A model generated the notes under the pieces. It searched no databases. It saw nothing but the letters and a program-made list of their open reading frames with translations, and had not been told where the DNA came from. The position numbers and the translations under genes were made by a program. Positions 54,938 to 64,000 of a stretch of 64,000 bases of DNA are shown in pieces; the first letter of the stretch is position 1; each line of letters begins with the position of its first letter. The stretch is from Aestuariibius sp. HNIBRBA575 (GTDB taxonomy: Bacteria; Pseudomonadota; Alphaproteobacteria; Rhodobacterales; Rhodobacteraceae): the NCBI RefSeq assembly GCF_040932005.1, contig NZ_CP162414.1:2755501-2819500 (forward strand), written 5' to 3'.

Positions 54938-55738
54938 CTATAGGGTCATTTTTGGAATTCCAATGTGGAATCCCTGCAAACAATCCATGCCGATTTTCAT
55001 CATGAATTGTGCGGCGGCTTCTGATTCGATCCCGCCAGAGACCGCAAACATTTCGAATTGATGGGCGACGGTCATCAACGCCTCTGCCAGAACCTGATTG
55101 TCGGGGGAATCTTCGACGCCTCGGGCAAAACACCGGTCAATTTTGACCATATCAAAGAAGAAATCCTTTAGGTGGCGAAACGAAGTCGCCCCCGCCCCGA
55201 AATCATCCAGCGCAAAGGCCACGCCACGCGGCTGTAATTCATCCATGAACCGCACGACCACCTCATGCAGGTTCATCGCTGAGCTTTCGTTGATTTCAAC
55301 AATCAAACGTTCGCCCACCGTTTCATCCTGCAACAGGTTGGATTCCAACGTCCGGCGCCATTTTCCATCGGCTAGGGATCGCGCAGAAATATTCACTGAC
55401 AATCGAATATGCGGATTTTCCCGCAGCATTTGAAACCCGGCCTTTAGGCTGGCCGTGTCGATTTCGCGGCCAATTTCCGTTTCTTCAATCGATCCCATGA
55501 ACTGATGGGCGGGAATGATCCGGCCGCCTTCGTCCAGCACACGGATCAGCCCCTCATAAAACGCGACCTGATCGCGTTGATCGGACCGCACCACCGGTTG
55601 AAACGCCAGTTTGCACCGTTCGGCCGCCAAGGCGTTGCGCACCAAAGACATCACATCTTTGTCACGGCTGGCCATGGCATAATCCAGCGGATTTGACGCC
55701 TCTTTTTGTCTGGCGGTTTCGCTCATTTTCTGGACCAT
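54938..55738 (-). CDS. EAL-domain protein (cyclic-di-GMP phosphodiesterase-like)
   Basis: Stand-alone EAL domain, 266 residues, no sensor domain or membrane helix. The signature is EGLIR (Glu62) instead of EALIR. Other metal and catalytic positions look kept: SVNISA, IVEINES, DDFGAG, KIDRCF and LQGFHIG. It could be an active phosphodiesterase with a changed signature, or a binding-only protein. Start ambiguous (55738 or 55726). Confidence 0.85.
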   Translation of the reverse strand: MVQKMSETARQKEASNPLDYAMASRDKDVMSLVRNALAAERCKLAFQPVVRSDQRDQVAFYEGLIRVLDEGGRIIPAHQFMGSIEETEIGREIDTASLKAGFQMLRENPHIRLSVNISARSLADGKWRRTLESNLLQDETVGERLIVEINESSAMNLHEVVVRFMDELQPRGVAFALDDFGAGATSFRHLKDFFFDMVKIDRCFARGVEDSPDNQVLAEALMTVAHQFEMFAVSGGIESEAAAQFMMKIGMDCLQGFHIGIPKMTL

Positions 55739-55822
55739 CAACAGATTGCAATGCTGGCACCTTGCCTCATCCGCCGCTAATGTCGGGTTAAGAGTTCAAA
55801 TTTGAACCATTTGGGGAATGTA

Positions 55823-56395
55823 ATGACGCGTTGTGGTTGGGCCGGTCCGGAACAGATTTATTTTGATTATCATGACACCGATTGGGGTGTGCCGGAATGG
55901 GACAGTCGTGCCCTGTGGGAAAAGCTGATTTTGGATGGGTTTCAGGCTGGATTAAGCTGGATCACGATCCTGAAGAAACGGGAAAATTTTCGCGACGCAT
56001 TCGAAGGGTTTGACCCAAATGTGATCGCAGGTTGGGGCGAAGAAGACGTCGAACGTTTGCTGCAAAATGCGGGCATCGTTCGGTCGCGCGCAAAAATCGA
56101 AGCCACGATTAAAAACGCACGCGTTTGGCAGAAAATTGAGCAACGCGAAGGGTTTGATCAGTTTTTGTGGAACTATATGGATGGCAAACCGTTGCAAAAC
56201 CATTGGGCAACCCTGGCCGATATTCCTGCAAAAACGCCGTTATCCGAACAGATATCAAAGGATCTGAAACGCGAAGGGTTTAAGTTTTGCGGCCCCGTGA
56301 TCGTCTATGCCTTTATGCAGGCCGTGGGGATGGTCAATGATCATGTCATCGATTGCCCGCGTCACAAAGATTGTGCCGAATTGGCGTCGCGTTAG
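55823..56395 (+). CDS. tag: DNA-3-methyladenine glycosylase I
   Basis: Removes 3-methyladenine from DNA. The 190-residue product has the zinc ligands in MTRCGWAG (Cys4) and CPRHKDC at the end, plus DTDWGVPEWDSRALWEKLIL and FQAGLSWITILKKRENFRDAF. GGGGA precedes the ATG at 55823. Convergent with moaE, with a four-base overlap. Confidence 0.95.
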   Translation: MTRCGWAGPEQIYFDYHDTDWGVPEWDSRALWEKLILDGFQAGLSWITILKKRENFRDAFEGFDPNVIAGWGEEDVERLLQNAGIVRSRAKIEATIKNARVWQKIEQREGFDQFLWNYMDGKPLQNHWATLADIPAKTPLSEQISKDLKREGFKFCGPVIVYAFMQAVGMVNDHVIDCPRHKDCAELASR

Positions 56396-56835
56396 GTCCA
56401 GCGATCCAGCGCGTCTTCGTCTTCTTCCTTAGAGGCGACCCAATCCGACCCGTCGGCGGTCATTTCTTTTTTCCAAAATGGCGCACGTGATTTCAGGTAA
56501 TCCATCAGGAATTCAGCGGCTTGAAACGCGTCAACCCGATGGCGTGACGCAGTTGCGACCATCATGATCGGGTCATCCGCATGCAGATCACCGTGGCGAT
56601 GGATGACCAGAACATTTGTCAGGGAAAACCGGGATTTAGCATCTTCCATCATCGATGAAATGGCCTTTTCGGTCATGCCGGGGTAATGTTCGATCCGCAT
56701 CAGATCAAGCCCACCGGCCACGTCACGCACAATCCCCGTAAAGCTGACGATTGCGCCCGCCCCGGCCACATCGGCGGAAAACGCATTCAGTTCCGCCCCC
56801 GCATCAAACGGGGCTGTGTCGACCACCAGCCGCAT
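56392..56835 (-). CDS. moaE: Molybdopterin synthase catalytic subunit MoaE
   Basis: The 147-residue product has FTGIVRDVAGG, IEHYPGMTEKAI, HRHGDLHADDPIMMVATASRH-type core (here HRHGDLHADDPIMMVATA) and the catalytic Lys in KSRAPFWKKEM. It forms molybdopterin from precursor Z with MoaD, encoded directly upstream with a one-base overlap. Confidence 0.95.
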   Translation of the reverse strand: MRLVVDTAPFDAGAELNAFSADVAGAGAIVSFTGIVRDVAGGLDLMRIEHYPGMTEKAISSMMEDAKSRFSLTNVLVIHRHGDLHADDPIMMVATASRHRVDAFQAAEFLMDYLKSRAPFWKKEMTADGSDWVASKEEDEDALDRWT

Positions 56836-57083
56836 CAGCCACCTGTCATGGGCGGGAAAAACGCCACCTCGCGGGCCCCGGCCAGTGGGGCGTCAAAATC
56901 GGTCAATTCCTGATCGATGGCGACCTTTAGCGCGGTGATATCTTCGAATGCAGCGGCATAGCGATCTTCGCGCTCGCGCAGTTCGTTGACCAAATCCATG
57001 ACGGTTTTTGCGTCGGTTTCCACACGTTCCTTGGGCAGGCCGATCCGTTCACGAACCCAGGCAAAATACATCACATCAATCAT
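56835..57083 (-). CDS. moaD: Molybdopterin synthase sulfur carrier subunit MoaD
   Basis: Ubiquitin-like sulfur carrier of 82 residues ending in the essential Gly-Gly (FFPPMTGG). Starts MIDVMYFAWVRERIG. The ATG at 57083 has TAAGGGAA upstream and overlaps the pgsA stop by four bases. Together with moaE this is the second molybdenum cofactor locus in the window. Confidence 0.95.
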   Translation of the reverse strand: MIDVMYFAWVRERIGLPKERVETDAKTVMDLVNELREREDRYAAAFEDITALKVAIDQELTDFDAPLAGAREVAFFPPMTGG

Positions 57084-57745
57084 GGGTGTTCCCTTAGATA
57101 AGGCATGGCTTTGCGCAGGTAATCCCAGCCGGTCAACACGGTCAGCGCCGCCGCCACCCATAACAGCGCGATCCCACCATAAAAACACATATCCCAGCCT
57201 AGCTGTTTCCAACGCAGGCCAACTTCGTCCACGACATCCCCGTCAAGGATCGCTTGGACCAGCGTGTAATCCATGCCGACGGTATGTGCGATCAGGTAAT
57301 GTTCAAACGCACCTTTGGCGAACAAAACCGCAATCGCGACCATCTGAAACGTGGTTTTCCACTTGGCCAAGTTGGTCACTTTGAGAGTGCCAGCCGTGTC
57401 GCCCAGAAATTCGCGCAAACCTGATACGAACACTTCGCGGAACATGATCAATGTGGCAGGCATCAAAATCCATGGGTTCATGCCTGAAAATCCGGTGATC
57501 ACCAGCAGAGCAATCACCACCATTGCCTTGTCCGCGATTGGATCCAACATGGCCCCGAATTTTGATTCCTGTTTCCATGCACGCGCCAGATAGCCGTCCA
57601 GAAAATCGGTCACCGCAGCCACAACAAACAGGATCAGCGCAAACCAATCCGCATGTGGGCGGGCAAAGTACAAAAACATGATCGCAACGCCGGGGGCCGC
57701 CAAAAGGCGCAGCAACGTCAAAAGATTGGGTAGGTTCCAAGTCAT
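57080..57745 (-). CDS. pgsA: CDP-diacylglycerol-glycerol-3-phosphate 3-phosphatidyltransferase
   Basis: Makes phosphatidylglycerophosphate for anionic phospholipids. The 221-residue membrane protein has NLPNLLTLLRLLAAPG and the CDP-alcohol signature DGYLARAWKQESKFGAMLDP then IADK, with DG, AR, G, D and D at the right spacing. Located between uvrC and moaD, as in many Rhodobacterales. Confidence 0.95.
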   Translation of the reverse strand: MTWNLPNLLTLLRLLAAPGVAIMFLYFARPHADWFALILFVVAAVTDFLDGYLARAWKQESKFGAMLDPIADKAMVVIALLVITGFSGMNPWILMPATLIMFREVFVSGLREFLGDTAGTLKVTNLAKWKTTFQMVAIAVLFAKGAFEHYLIAHTVGMDYTLVQAILDGDVVDEVGLRWKQLGWDMCFYGGIALLWVAAALTVLTGWDYLRKAMPYLREHP

Positions 57746-57835
57746 AGTCTGTTGTTAACCTGTCTGGTTCTTGGGGGGAAGCGGATCATGCGGCGTTGAT
57801 GTCGCAATAACGTGAGCATTTGGACCAACAAACGC

Positions 57836-59716
57836 CTAGGTCCCTTCGTGAAAGAAGCCATAGATCGTTTCCGCCAGCTTTTCAGACACGCCCGGCACGG
57901 CCTTTAGGTCGGCCAGATTGGCGCGGCTGACGGCCTTGGCCGATCCGAAATGCGCCAGCAATGCCCGTTTGCGGGTGGCACCCACGCCGGGCACGTCATC
58001 CAGCGGGGTTGCGCCGATGGCTTTGGTGCGTTTGGCGCGGTGTGTGCCGATGGCAAATCGGTGCGCCTCGTCGCGCATGCGTTGGATGAAATACAGCACA
58101 GGATCATTGCGTTGCAGGGCCATCACGGGTTTGCCTGTGCGGTGAAATTCCTCTTTGCCGTGGTCGCGATCAACGCCTTTAGCAACCCCGACCATCGGCA
58201 CGTCATTCACGCCCAATTCGCGCATGATTTCACGCACGGCACTGACCTGACCTGCACCCCCATCGATCAGTAGCAAACCGGGCCAGTGGCCTTCTTGTCG
58301 ATCTGGGTCTTCTTTCAGCAACCGTTTGAAACGGCGCGTCAGCACCTCTTTCATCATGCCGAAATCATCGCCGGGCGTCAGGTCTTCGCCTTTGATGTTA
58401 AACTTGCGGTACTGGTTTTTCATGAACCCTTCGGGACCCGCACAGATCATCGCCCCAACCGCATGGGCGCCCTGAATATGCGAGTTGTCATAGACTTCCA
58501 CCCGCTGGGGCACCTCTGGCAAATCAAAGGCTTCTGCCAAACCACGCAGCAATTTACCCTGCGTGGCCGTTTCTGACATTTTGCGCGCCAGACTTTCGCG
58601 GGCATTGCGCAACGCGCCTGACACCAGCTCTGACTTTTCGCCCCGTTGGGGAACGATGATTTCAACCTTGCGCTCGGCCTTATCGGTCAGGGCCTGGGTC
58701 ATCAGATCGGGGGCGTCCAACCCATGTGACAACAGCACCATGCGTGGCGGTTCGCGGTTGGAGTAAAACTGCCCGACAAAGGCTTGCATGATTTCAGCGC
58801 TGTCCTCTTCGCCGTTCAGTTTGGGATAATAATCATGGTTGCCCCAATTCTGATGCGACCGAATGAAAAACACCTGCACACAGGCCTGACCGGAATGTTG
58901 ATGCAACGCGATCACGTCAGCTTCGGCGGTGTTTTGCGGATTGATCCCTTGGGAAGCCTGCACCTGCGTCAGGGAATTGATCCGATCCCGCAGGGCCGCG
59001 GCGCGTTCAAATTCCAGCGCGTCAGACGCGACTTGCATTTCCTTGGCCAGCGATTCCTGAATTTGCGTGGTTTTGCCAGATAGAAACTGATGCGCATCCC
59101 GCACCTGCACATCGTAATCCTGCGTGCTGACATACCCCACACAGGGCGCAGAGCAGCGTTTGATTTGATATTGCAGACAGGGGCGCGTGCGGGCCTCAAA
59201 CGTGGCGTCGGTGCAATTGCGCAGCAAAAACACCTTTTGCAATTGGTTCAACGTCCGATTGACCGCGCCCGCACTGGCAAAGGGGCCGTAATAGCTGCCC
59301 TTTTCTTTCTTTGCGCCACGATGTTTTTTCAGCTGCGGATAATCATGTGACTTGCTGATTAGAATGTTGGGGAAGCTTTTATCGTCGCGCAACAGCACGT
59401 TGTAGCGCGGTTTTAGCTGCTTGATCAGGTTTTGCTCTAGCAACAAAGCTTCGGTTTCGGTGCGTGTGGTCAGGAACATCATCGATGATGTTTCTGAAAT
59501 CATCCGCGCAATCCGGGCTGAATGACCATTGGGGCGGGCGTAGTTGCTGACACGCGCCTTTAGGTTGCGCGCCTTCCCTACATATAGAACCCGCGCCTGA
59601 TCATCGAGCATCCGATAAACGCCCGGCGATCCGTCCAATGTCCGCAAATAAGCATGTATGCAATCATGCCCTTTTAGCGGCGGTTCGGCGGGGGTGTTTG
59701 TGGGCTGCTCTGACAT
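57836..59716 (-). CDS. uvrC: UvrABC excinuclease subunit C
   Basis: Makes both incisions in nucleotide excision repair. The 626-residue product has an N-terminal GIY-YIG domain (SPGVYRMLDDQARVLYVGKA), a UVR domain for UvrB (ALEFERAAALRDRINSLTQ), the RNase-H-like C-terminal nuclease (YDNSHIQGAHAVGAMICA, LLIDGGAGQVSA), and helix-hairpin-helix repeats at the end (DDVPGVGATRKRALLAHFG). The ATG at 59716 is used. Confidence 0.97.
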   Translation of the reverse strand: MSEQPTNTPAEPPLKGHDCIHAYLRTLDGSPGVYRMLDDQARVLYVGKARNLKARVSNYARPNGHSARIARMISETSSMMFLTTRTETEALLLEQNLIKQLKPRYNVLLRDDKSFPNILISKSHDYPQLKKHRGAKKEKGSYYGPFASAGAVNRTLNQLQKVFLLRNCTDATFEARTRPCLQYQIKRCSAPCVGYVSTQDYDVQVRDAHQFLSGKTTQIQESLAKEMQVASDALEFERAAALRDRINSLTQVQASQGINPQNTAEADVIALHQHSGQACVQVFFIRSHQNWGNHDYYPKLNGEEDSAEIMQAFVGQFYSNREPPRMVLLSHGLDAPDLMTQALTDKAERKVEIIVPQRGEKSELVSGALRNARESLARKMSETATQGKLLRGLAEAFDLPEVPQRVEVYDNSHIQGAHAVGAMICAGPEGFMKNQYRKFNIKGEDLTPGDDFGMMKEVLTRRFKRLLKEDPDRQEGHWPGLLLIDGGAGQVSAVREIMRELGVNDVPMVGVAKGVDRDHGKEEFHRTGKPVMALQRNDPVLYFIQRMRDEAHRFAIGTHRAKRTKAIGATPLDDVPGVGATRKRALLAHFGSAKAVSRANLADLKAVPGVSEKLAETIYGFFHEGT

Positions 59717-59793
59717 GGACACGCTTTCGTGATTCTGCGGTATTGCTGCAATGATACAGCGATTGAGGCAAGAGGTAAGGTTTCCACTGAAAC

Positions 59794-59802
59794 TGTGGAT
59801 AA
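59794..59802 (+). promoter_or_regulatory. Consensus DnaA-box sequence upstream of uvrC
   Basis: TGTGGATAA, the reverse complement of TTATCCACA. It is in the intergenic region about 80 bases before uvrC. About 0.5 such matches are expected by chance in the whole window, so it may be accidental. Confidence 0.35.
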
Positions 59803-59863
59803 GTCCGGGGACATCCTGCGGTCAAATCGATATTTCCCTTGTTTTCGGCCCATTTCGACGTAC

Positions 59864-59880
59864 TGCCTAAAAAATAGGCA
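59864..59880. promoter_or_regulatory. Palindrome TGCCTA-AAAAA-TAGGCA
   Basis: A perfect 6-bp inverted repeat around a five-A centre, about 150 bases before uvrC. It could be an operator; it does not match a LexA box that I know for this group. Confidence 0.35.
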
Positions 59881-60186
59881 AACCCATAAGTCATTGATTT
59901 TCATGCGCAAAAAAGTGTATCAATTGTAAGCGCTTGAAAACATTACCAAATCGTAAACAAAATGTGACACCCAAACTGCCCCCGTGCACAACTTTGCACG
60001 ATGCCGGCCAAACCCCCATAAAACCGACGATTATTGAGACCAAATCGCCGCAATTGTCCGACAATCAAAAGCGCGTGATCTGCCACGTCCCACTTGAGAA
60101 AGCTGTGCGCAGTATTCAGGTTTCGACAAAGGGTTTACAGATCGCAGTCAGCCCGGTTTTCCCGCCCTGTGGCGCGACGCATCGGG

Positions 60187-61140
60187 TTACCCCAACACAA
60201 TCGCCACATACACAACATAGAGTGCGCTCAGCCCAATGCCCCAAATCCGGGTGATGTCCTGTTTAAAGAACACAAACGGCACCAACATCAGCGATGCACC
60301 CAGCATGATCCACAGATCAAAGCTCAGAACCGAAGGTTCGACAGGGATCGGACCAACCAAGCTTGCGATGCCGATAATGGCCAACAGGTTGAACATATTT
60401 GACCCGATCACATTGCCCAATGCGACTTCTGCTTGGCGACGCAATGCGGCCATAACCGTCGTCGCCAATTCCGGCAATGATGTCCCCAACGCAACCAAGG
60501 TCAAACCAATCGCCGTTTCAGACACACCGAAATCACGCGCAATATTGACCGCGCCATCCACCAACAGGCTAGCGCCCAGTGGCAGACCGACCATGCCCAG
60601 ACCCAGGAATAACAGGATCTTGGGCCAGCTCATCGATGGATCCGCACCTTCGATGTCTTCGTCTGGGTCCAGCATAGCACAGGCTGACCGGTGCTGCATC
60701 GCGGACCGGGCCGCATAGGCCAGCATCGCAAACAAAGCCGTCAGCAGGATCAAACCATCCACCCAAGTGATGGTTCCGCAGAAACACAGCACGATAAACA
60801 GCAATGTCGCCCCGATCATTTGCAGGAAATTGCCGCGGGTGCTGCATTCGGATGTATGCATGGTGGCCAACAGCGCCGGCACGCCCAGCACCAACAGGAT
60901 ATTGGCGGTGTTTGATCCCACAACATTGCCCAAAGCCAATCCGGGGACACCATCCATGATCGCTTGGATCGAAATCAACAATTCTGGCGCAGAGGTCCCA
61001 AAGGCGACAATCGTCAGGGACACAATCAACGCAGGTACGCCCAGACGCAGCGACAAATTAACAGCGCCCCGCACCAATGCATCCCCTGCGAGCAGCAAGA
61101 TCACGAGACCCAGCCCCACATAGATCCAATCCATTGCCAT
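60187..61140 (-). CDS. Calcium/sodium antiporter (CaCA family)
   Basis: Cation antiporter of 317 residues with about ten helices and the two alpha-repeats of the family: VAFGTSAPELLIS with GNVVGSNTANILLVLG, and VALGTSLPELATT with GNVIGSNMFNLLAIIG. An acidic loop (LDPDEDIEGAD) separates the halves. Exact ions cannot be told. The start is ATG at 61140 or 61134. Confidence 0.93.
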   Translation of the reverse strand: MAMDWIYVGLGLVILLLAGDALVRGAVNLSLRLGVPALIVSLTIVAFGTSAPELLISIQAIMDGVPGLALGNVVGSNTANILLVLGVPALLATMHTSECSTRGNFLQMIGATLLFIVLCFCGTITWVDGLILLTALFAMLAYAARSAMQHRSACAMLDPDEDIEGADPSMSWPKILLFLGLGMVGLPLGASLLVDGAVNIARDFGVSETAIGLTLVALGTSLPELATTVMAALRRQAEVALGNVIGSNMFNLLAIIGIASLVGPIPVEPSVLSFDLWIMLGASLMLVPFVFFKQDITRIWGIGLSALYVVYVAIVLG

Positions 61141-61319
61141 GTTCAGCGCGTCCCCCTGCAGGGGCACGGCCCCTTCCCAATTCTAAAACGCCCACATCTG
61201 GCGCATTTGGCATCCGCCAATCGTTGCTGCCCCGGAAAGCGCAATTTCCCGAACATGGCAAGTACCACCATGAAGATCAGAAAGAGAAAAACAATTTTCA
61301 CAACCATTTTACAACTTTC

Positions 61320-62120
61320 TTACAACCCAAACTGGGCATAGGCGGCGCGTTCTTCAACCGTAGACACAGCGTCACGAACGATTCCCATCGACAAACGCGA
61401 CAACAGGGATCGCCGACTGGGCGACAGAACACGGAATTGAACTTTGTCGCCGAATTTTTCCTTCATGAAAGGCACCAAATGCCCCACATGATCGGCCAAG
61501 CCCATTTCGACGCCTTTGTGGCCGACCCAAATTTCGCCGTTAAACAAATCCGCATCCGCCAATTTGTCACCGCGTCTGGATTGCACATGTTCCTTAAACG
61601 TCGCGTGGATCTGTTCCAGCAGGACCTTTAGGCGTTCAATATCTTCGGGGTTTTCCGCCTTGAACGGGTCCAGTTGCGATTTGGACGTGCCCGCCGTGTA
61701 AACCCGCCGTTCCACGCCATGTTTTGCAATAAAATCCTGAAGCCCAAAGCCAGAGGAAATCACCCCGATGGATCCGATCACAGAAGACGCATCCACGATG
61801 ATTTCATCGGCAGCCGCCGCCAGCCAATAGCCACCTGACGCGGCGACATCTTCGACAAAGGCGTAAACGGGAATGTCTTTTTCGTCCGCCAAACGCCGGA
61901 TTCGCGCACCGATCAGCGAAGATTGCACCGGGGAACCGCCCGGCGAATTGATCACCAAAGCGACGGCATCCGGTTTGGATCGGAATGCTTTTTCAACGAT
62001 TGGTGCCAATGTCGCGTCGTTCAGCCCACGTCCGCCGGACGCAATAACGCCGTTCAGACGGATGACAGCGACGCGCGGGTCGGATTTGATAAAAGGAATG
62101 AAACGTTTCATGCCCTTCAT
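61320..62120 (-). CDS. S49-family serine peptidase (SppA/SohB type)
   Basis: Short signal-peptide-peptidase type of 266 residues. Catalytic serine in VEDVAASGGYWLA and lysine in AGTSKSQLDPF, with INSPGGSPVQSS for the oxyanion. Unlike full-length SppA it has no clear N-terminal membrane helix; the N terminus MKGMKRFIPF is amphipathic. It probably degrades leader peptides or acts in envelope quality control. Confidence 0.88.
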   Translation of the reverse strand: MKGMKRFIPFIKSDPRVAVIRLNGVIASGGRGLNDATLAPIVEKAFRSKPDAVALVINSPGGSPVQSSLIGARIRRLADEKDIPVYAFVEDVAASGGYWLAAAADEIIVDASSVIGSIGVISSGFGLQDFIAKHGVERRVYTAGTSKSQLDPFKAENPEDIERLKVLLEQIHATFKEHVQSRRGDKLADADLFNGEIWVGHKGVEMGLADHVGHLVPFMKEKFGDKVQFRVLSPSRRSLLSRLSMGIVRDAVSTVEERAAYAQFGL

Positions 62121-62201
62121 GTAGGCGGCAGTTCGTCGCGGGACAAGGGAGCGAAGCCAACGCTTTTCCCCTGTCCTGCGCCTGTGGCCTGTTTGTCGCG
62201 C

Positions 62202-62963
62202 TTATTGGCGGACGCGCCAGCCGGTTCGGAAAATCCACCAGATCACGCCAAGACAGATGAGTGTGAACAATCCAATCGCCCCCAGGCTAAGCGCGATTGG
62301 CACATCTGCCTGCCCAAAAAACGACCAGCGGAACCCGGAAACAAGGTACACAACCGGGTTAAACAGCGTGATTGTCTGCCAGATGGGCGGCAACATTGAG
62401 ATCGAATAAAACGACCCGCCCAAAAACACGAGCGGCGTGATCACCAGCAATGGGATCAGCTGCAATTGTTCAAAATTGCCAGCCCAAATACCGATGATAA
62501 ACCCAAGCAGTGAAAAGCTGAGACAGGTCAGAACCAAGAAGGCGAGCATCGCAAACGGGTGCTGGATTTGCAAATCCACGAACAAAAACGCCGTCGCCAG
62601 AATGATCACTCCGATGAACAATGCTTTGGTGGCCGCCGCGCCCACATATCCAATGGTGATTTCCAGAAAATTCACCGGCGCAGATAGCAATTCTGAAAAC
62701 GTGCCGATGAATTTCGGGAAATAAATCCCAAAAGAGGCGTTTGATGTGGCCTGCGTCATGGATGACAACATGATCAAACCGGGCACAATAAACGCCCCAT
62801 AGGGGATGCCGTCCACTTGGTCGATGCGCGACCCAATCGCCGCCCCAAACACCACAAAATAGAGCGCGGTCGAAATCACCGGCGACAGAAAGCTTTGCAT
62901 AAGGGTGCGGAAAAACCGTGCCATTTCAAACCGGTAGATAGATGCAATCGCCTGCGTGTTCAT
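62202..62963 (-). CDS. ABC-2 type transporter permease
   Basis: Six-helix permease of 253 residues with the ABC-2/NodJ-like layout: [20 protein letters not shown] at the start and [15 protein letters not shown] with [14 protein letters not shown] near the end. The best start is the second ATG (62961-62963), because AGGAG lies six to eight bases upstream of it and only one or two before the first. It lies two bases after the ATPase gene. Confidence 0.9.
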   Translation of the reverse strand: MNTQAIASIYRFEMARFFRTLMQSFLSPVISTALYFVVFGAAIGSRIDQVDGIPYGAFIVPGLIMLSSMTQATSNASFGIYFPKFIGTFSELLSAPVNFLEITIGYVGAAATKALFIGVIILATAFLFVDLQIQHPFAMLAFLVLTCLSFSLLGFIIGIWAGNFEQLQLIPLLVITPLVFLGGSFYSISMLPPIWQTITLFNPVVYLVSGFRWSFFGQADVPIALSLGAIGLFTLICLGVIWWIFRTGWRVRQ

Positions 62964-62965
62964 AC

Positions 62966-63886
62966 TCATTCTCCTACAAGTCCAACAAAGATTTCTTCGA
63001 GCGAACTTTGTTCTGTGCTGAGGTCGCGCAGATGTAATCCGGCCTTTTGCAGATCAGACAACAACGCGGTAATCCCGGTGCGTTCTGCCGTGGTGTCATA
63101 GGTGTAAATCAACTGATTTCCCTGATCCCCCAGCGCCAGATTATACTCTGACAAACTCTCTGGCAGGGCGTCCAAACGTTCGGTCAGTTCAATCGACAGC
63201 TGTTTTTGCCCCATCCGGCGCATCAACGCGTCTTTTTCCTCAACCAACAGGATTTCACCGTTGTTGATCACGGCAATCCGGTCGGCCATGGCTTCGGCTT
63301 CTTCGATGTAATGCGTCGTCAGGATGATCGTGACCCCCTGCTTTTTAAGCTCGGCCACGGTTTCCCACATGCTTTTGCGCAACTCGACATCCACACCGGC
63401 ACTGGGTTCGTCCAAAAACAGAACGCGCGGCGAATGCGACAGCGCCTTGGCGATCAGCACACGGCGTTTCATTCCGCCCGACAGCATCATGATTTTGGCT
63501 GTGCGTTTATCGCCCAACGACAGCTGCCCCAGAACCTGATCCAAAAACGCATCGTCGCGTTTTTTCCCGAACAACCCTCGCGAAAACCGCACGGTGTTGA
63601 TCACGGTTTCGAACGGCTCCAGATTGATTTCCTGTGGCACCAGCCCAATCAAGTCACGTGCAGCGCGAAAATCGGTTTCGGTGTCATGCCCGCCGACGCT
63701 GATTGTGCCATCTGTGGCCTTGGTAATACCGCAAATCGTTGAAATCAGGGTTGTTTTCCCCGCACCATTTGGCCCGAGCAACGCAATAATTTCACCTTCT
63801 TCGATGTCGAGGTTCACAGATTTGAGCGCCTCAAACCCGCCCGGATAACGTTTGGTCAGATTACGGACCGATACAATGGGTGCCAT
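62966..63886 (-). CDS. ABC transporter ATP-binding protein (CcmA/NodI-like)
   Basis: ATPase of 306 residues for the ABC-2 permease next to it, most likely a drug, lipid or polysaccharide exporter. Walker [15 protein letters not shown], signature [15 protein letters not shown], Walker [14 protein letters not shown], and a C-terminal extension (about 235-306) typical of DrrA/NodI-like proteins. CAGGGA precedes the ATG at 63886. Confidence 0.93.
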   Translation of the reverse strand: MAPIVSVRNLTKRYPGGFEALKSVNLDIEEGEIIALLGPNGAGKTTLISTICGITKATDGTISVGGHDTETDFRAARDLIGLVPQEINLEPFETVINTVRFSRGLFGKKRDDAFLDQVLGQLSLGDKRTAKIMMLSGGMKRRVLIAKALSHSPRVLFLDEPSAGVDVELRKSMWETVAELKKQGVTIILTTHYIEEAEAMADRIAVINNGEILLVEEKDALMRRMGQKQLSIELTERLDALPESLSEYNLALGDQGNQLIYTYDTTAERTGITALLSDLQKAGLHLRDLSTEQSSLEEIFVGLVGE

Positions 63887-64000
63887 GTTAATTCCCTGAA
63901 AAATGGTCAGGGCACATTAGCGTTCACCTTGGGATTGTCCATCAACACCAATGCACACAAGCCATGCTAAATTGTATAGATTGACGCCACTGACCGCGAT

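Larger units (their letters stand above)
59717..60186. other. Large intergenic region upstream of uvrC
   Basis: 470 bases with no convincing gene, AT-richer than average. It holds a perfect DnaA-box match (59794-59802), a 17-base palindrome (59864-59880), and the octamer AAGCGCTT at 59928-59935. The uvrC promoter should lie in the part next to 59717. Confidence 0.6.

Noticed and set aside
59794..59802. Replication origin at the DnaA-box match
   Set aside because: Only one consensus box is present, with no cluster or replication gene nearby. Another perfect match (50516-50524) lies inside the ydcH-like gene, so chance is a fair explanation.
59934..60254. A 106-codon plus-strand frame in the uvrC upstream gap
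   Set aside because: Begins at TTG without a ribosome site, shows no domain, and runs into the antisense of the antiporter gene.
1..64000. CRISPR arrays, prophage or transposase genes
   Set aside because: No spaced repeats, phage structural motifs or transposase motifs were seen anywhere in the window.

Overview
The window looks like chromosomal core DNA from an alphaproteobacterium of the Rhodobacterales (Roseobacter group). This rests on gene content and order: a ChvG/ChvI two-component pair beside pckA and a PTS phosphorelay, the HIG1 - PduO - etfB - etfA - hbd run, the uvrC - pgsA - moaD - moaE run, a probable methylsuccinyl-CoA dehydrogenase of the ethylmalonyl-CoA pathway, phaA-phaB, a small aa3-type cytochrome oxidase subunit IV, and DUF6473/DUF6173 families that I associate with Rhodobacteraceae. 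Coding density is high, many genes overlap by 1-4 bases, and there is one tRNA, no rRNA, no CRISPR array and no intact insertion sequence.

Layout. 1-7.5 kb: nusG (cut by the left edge), secE, tRNA-Trp and tuf, all on the minus strand, with about 5.3 kb of other genes between tRNA-Trp and tuf (MAPEG protein, XRE regulator, secreted protein, hexapeptide acyltransferase, TPR protein, membrane protein). 7.5-12.2 kb: M48 protease, DUF898 membrane protein, parC. 12.3-18.5 kb: SH3 protein, SDR, HIG1 protein, cobalamin adenosyltransferase, electron-transfer flavoprotein (etfBA), DUF6473, hbd. 18.5-26 kb: acyltransferase, HPr, EIIA, RapZ, short HprK, ChvG and ChvI in one minus-strand run, with divergent pckA behind two operator-like repeats. 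26-29 kb: less conserved, visibly AT-richer stretch with a frameshifted gene and an exact 20-bp direct repeat flanking two cargo-like genes. 29-35 kb: two acyl-CoA dehydrogenases, Sua5 and a metallo-beta-lactamase-fold hydrolase. 35-42.6 kb: CoxIV-type peptide, lipoprotein, AzlCD exporter, a tight molybdenum cofactor operon (fdhD-mobA-mobB-moeA-GNAT) and greA. 42.9-50.6 kb: ETF-ubiquinone oxidoreductase, membrane protein, TPR protein, ispE, polyprenyl diphosphate synthase, a methyltransferase and a YdcH protein. 50.6-64 kb: DMT exporter with LysR regulator, a 45-residue small protein, phaB/phaA, EAL protein, tag, moaE/moaD, pgsA, uvrC, a calcium/cation antiporter, an S49 protease and an ABC exporter.

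How it fits together. The carbon theme is acyl-CoA and C2-C4 metabolism: Hbd, PhaA/PhaB and Mcd handle CoA thioesters, EtfAB collects electrons from the acyl-CoA dehydrogenases, and ETF-QO passes them to ubiquinone, whose tail is probably made by the polyprenyl synthase here. The PTS proteins lack any sugar-transport domain and sit with ChvGI and pckA, so they are probably regulatory. Molybdenum cofactor genes are split over two loci (37.3-41.1 kb and 56.4-57.1 kb).

Most of the window is ordinary. No clearly new system was found. The least expected signals are the 20-bp repeat pair around 27.0-28.3 kb, the frameshifted crystallin J1-like gene beside it, and the paired operator-like sites before pckA. 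Functions were assigned by reading motifs and recalling families, without database searches.
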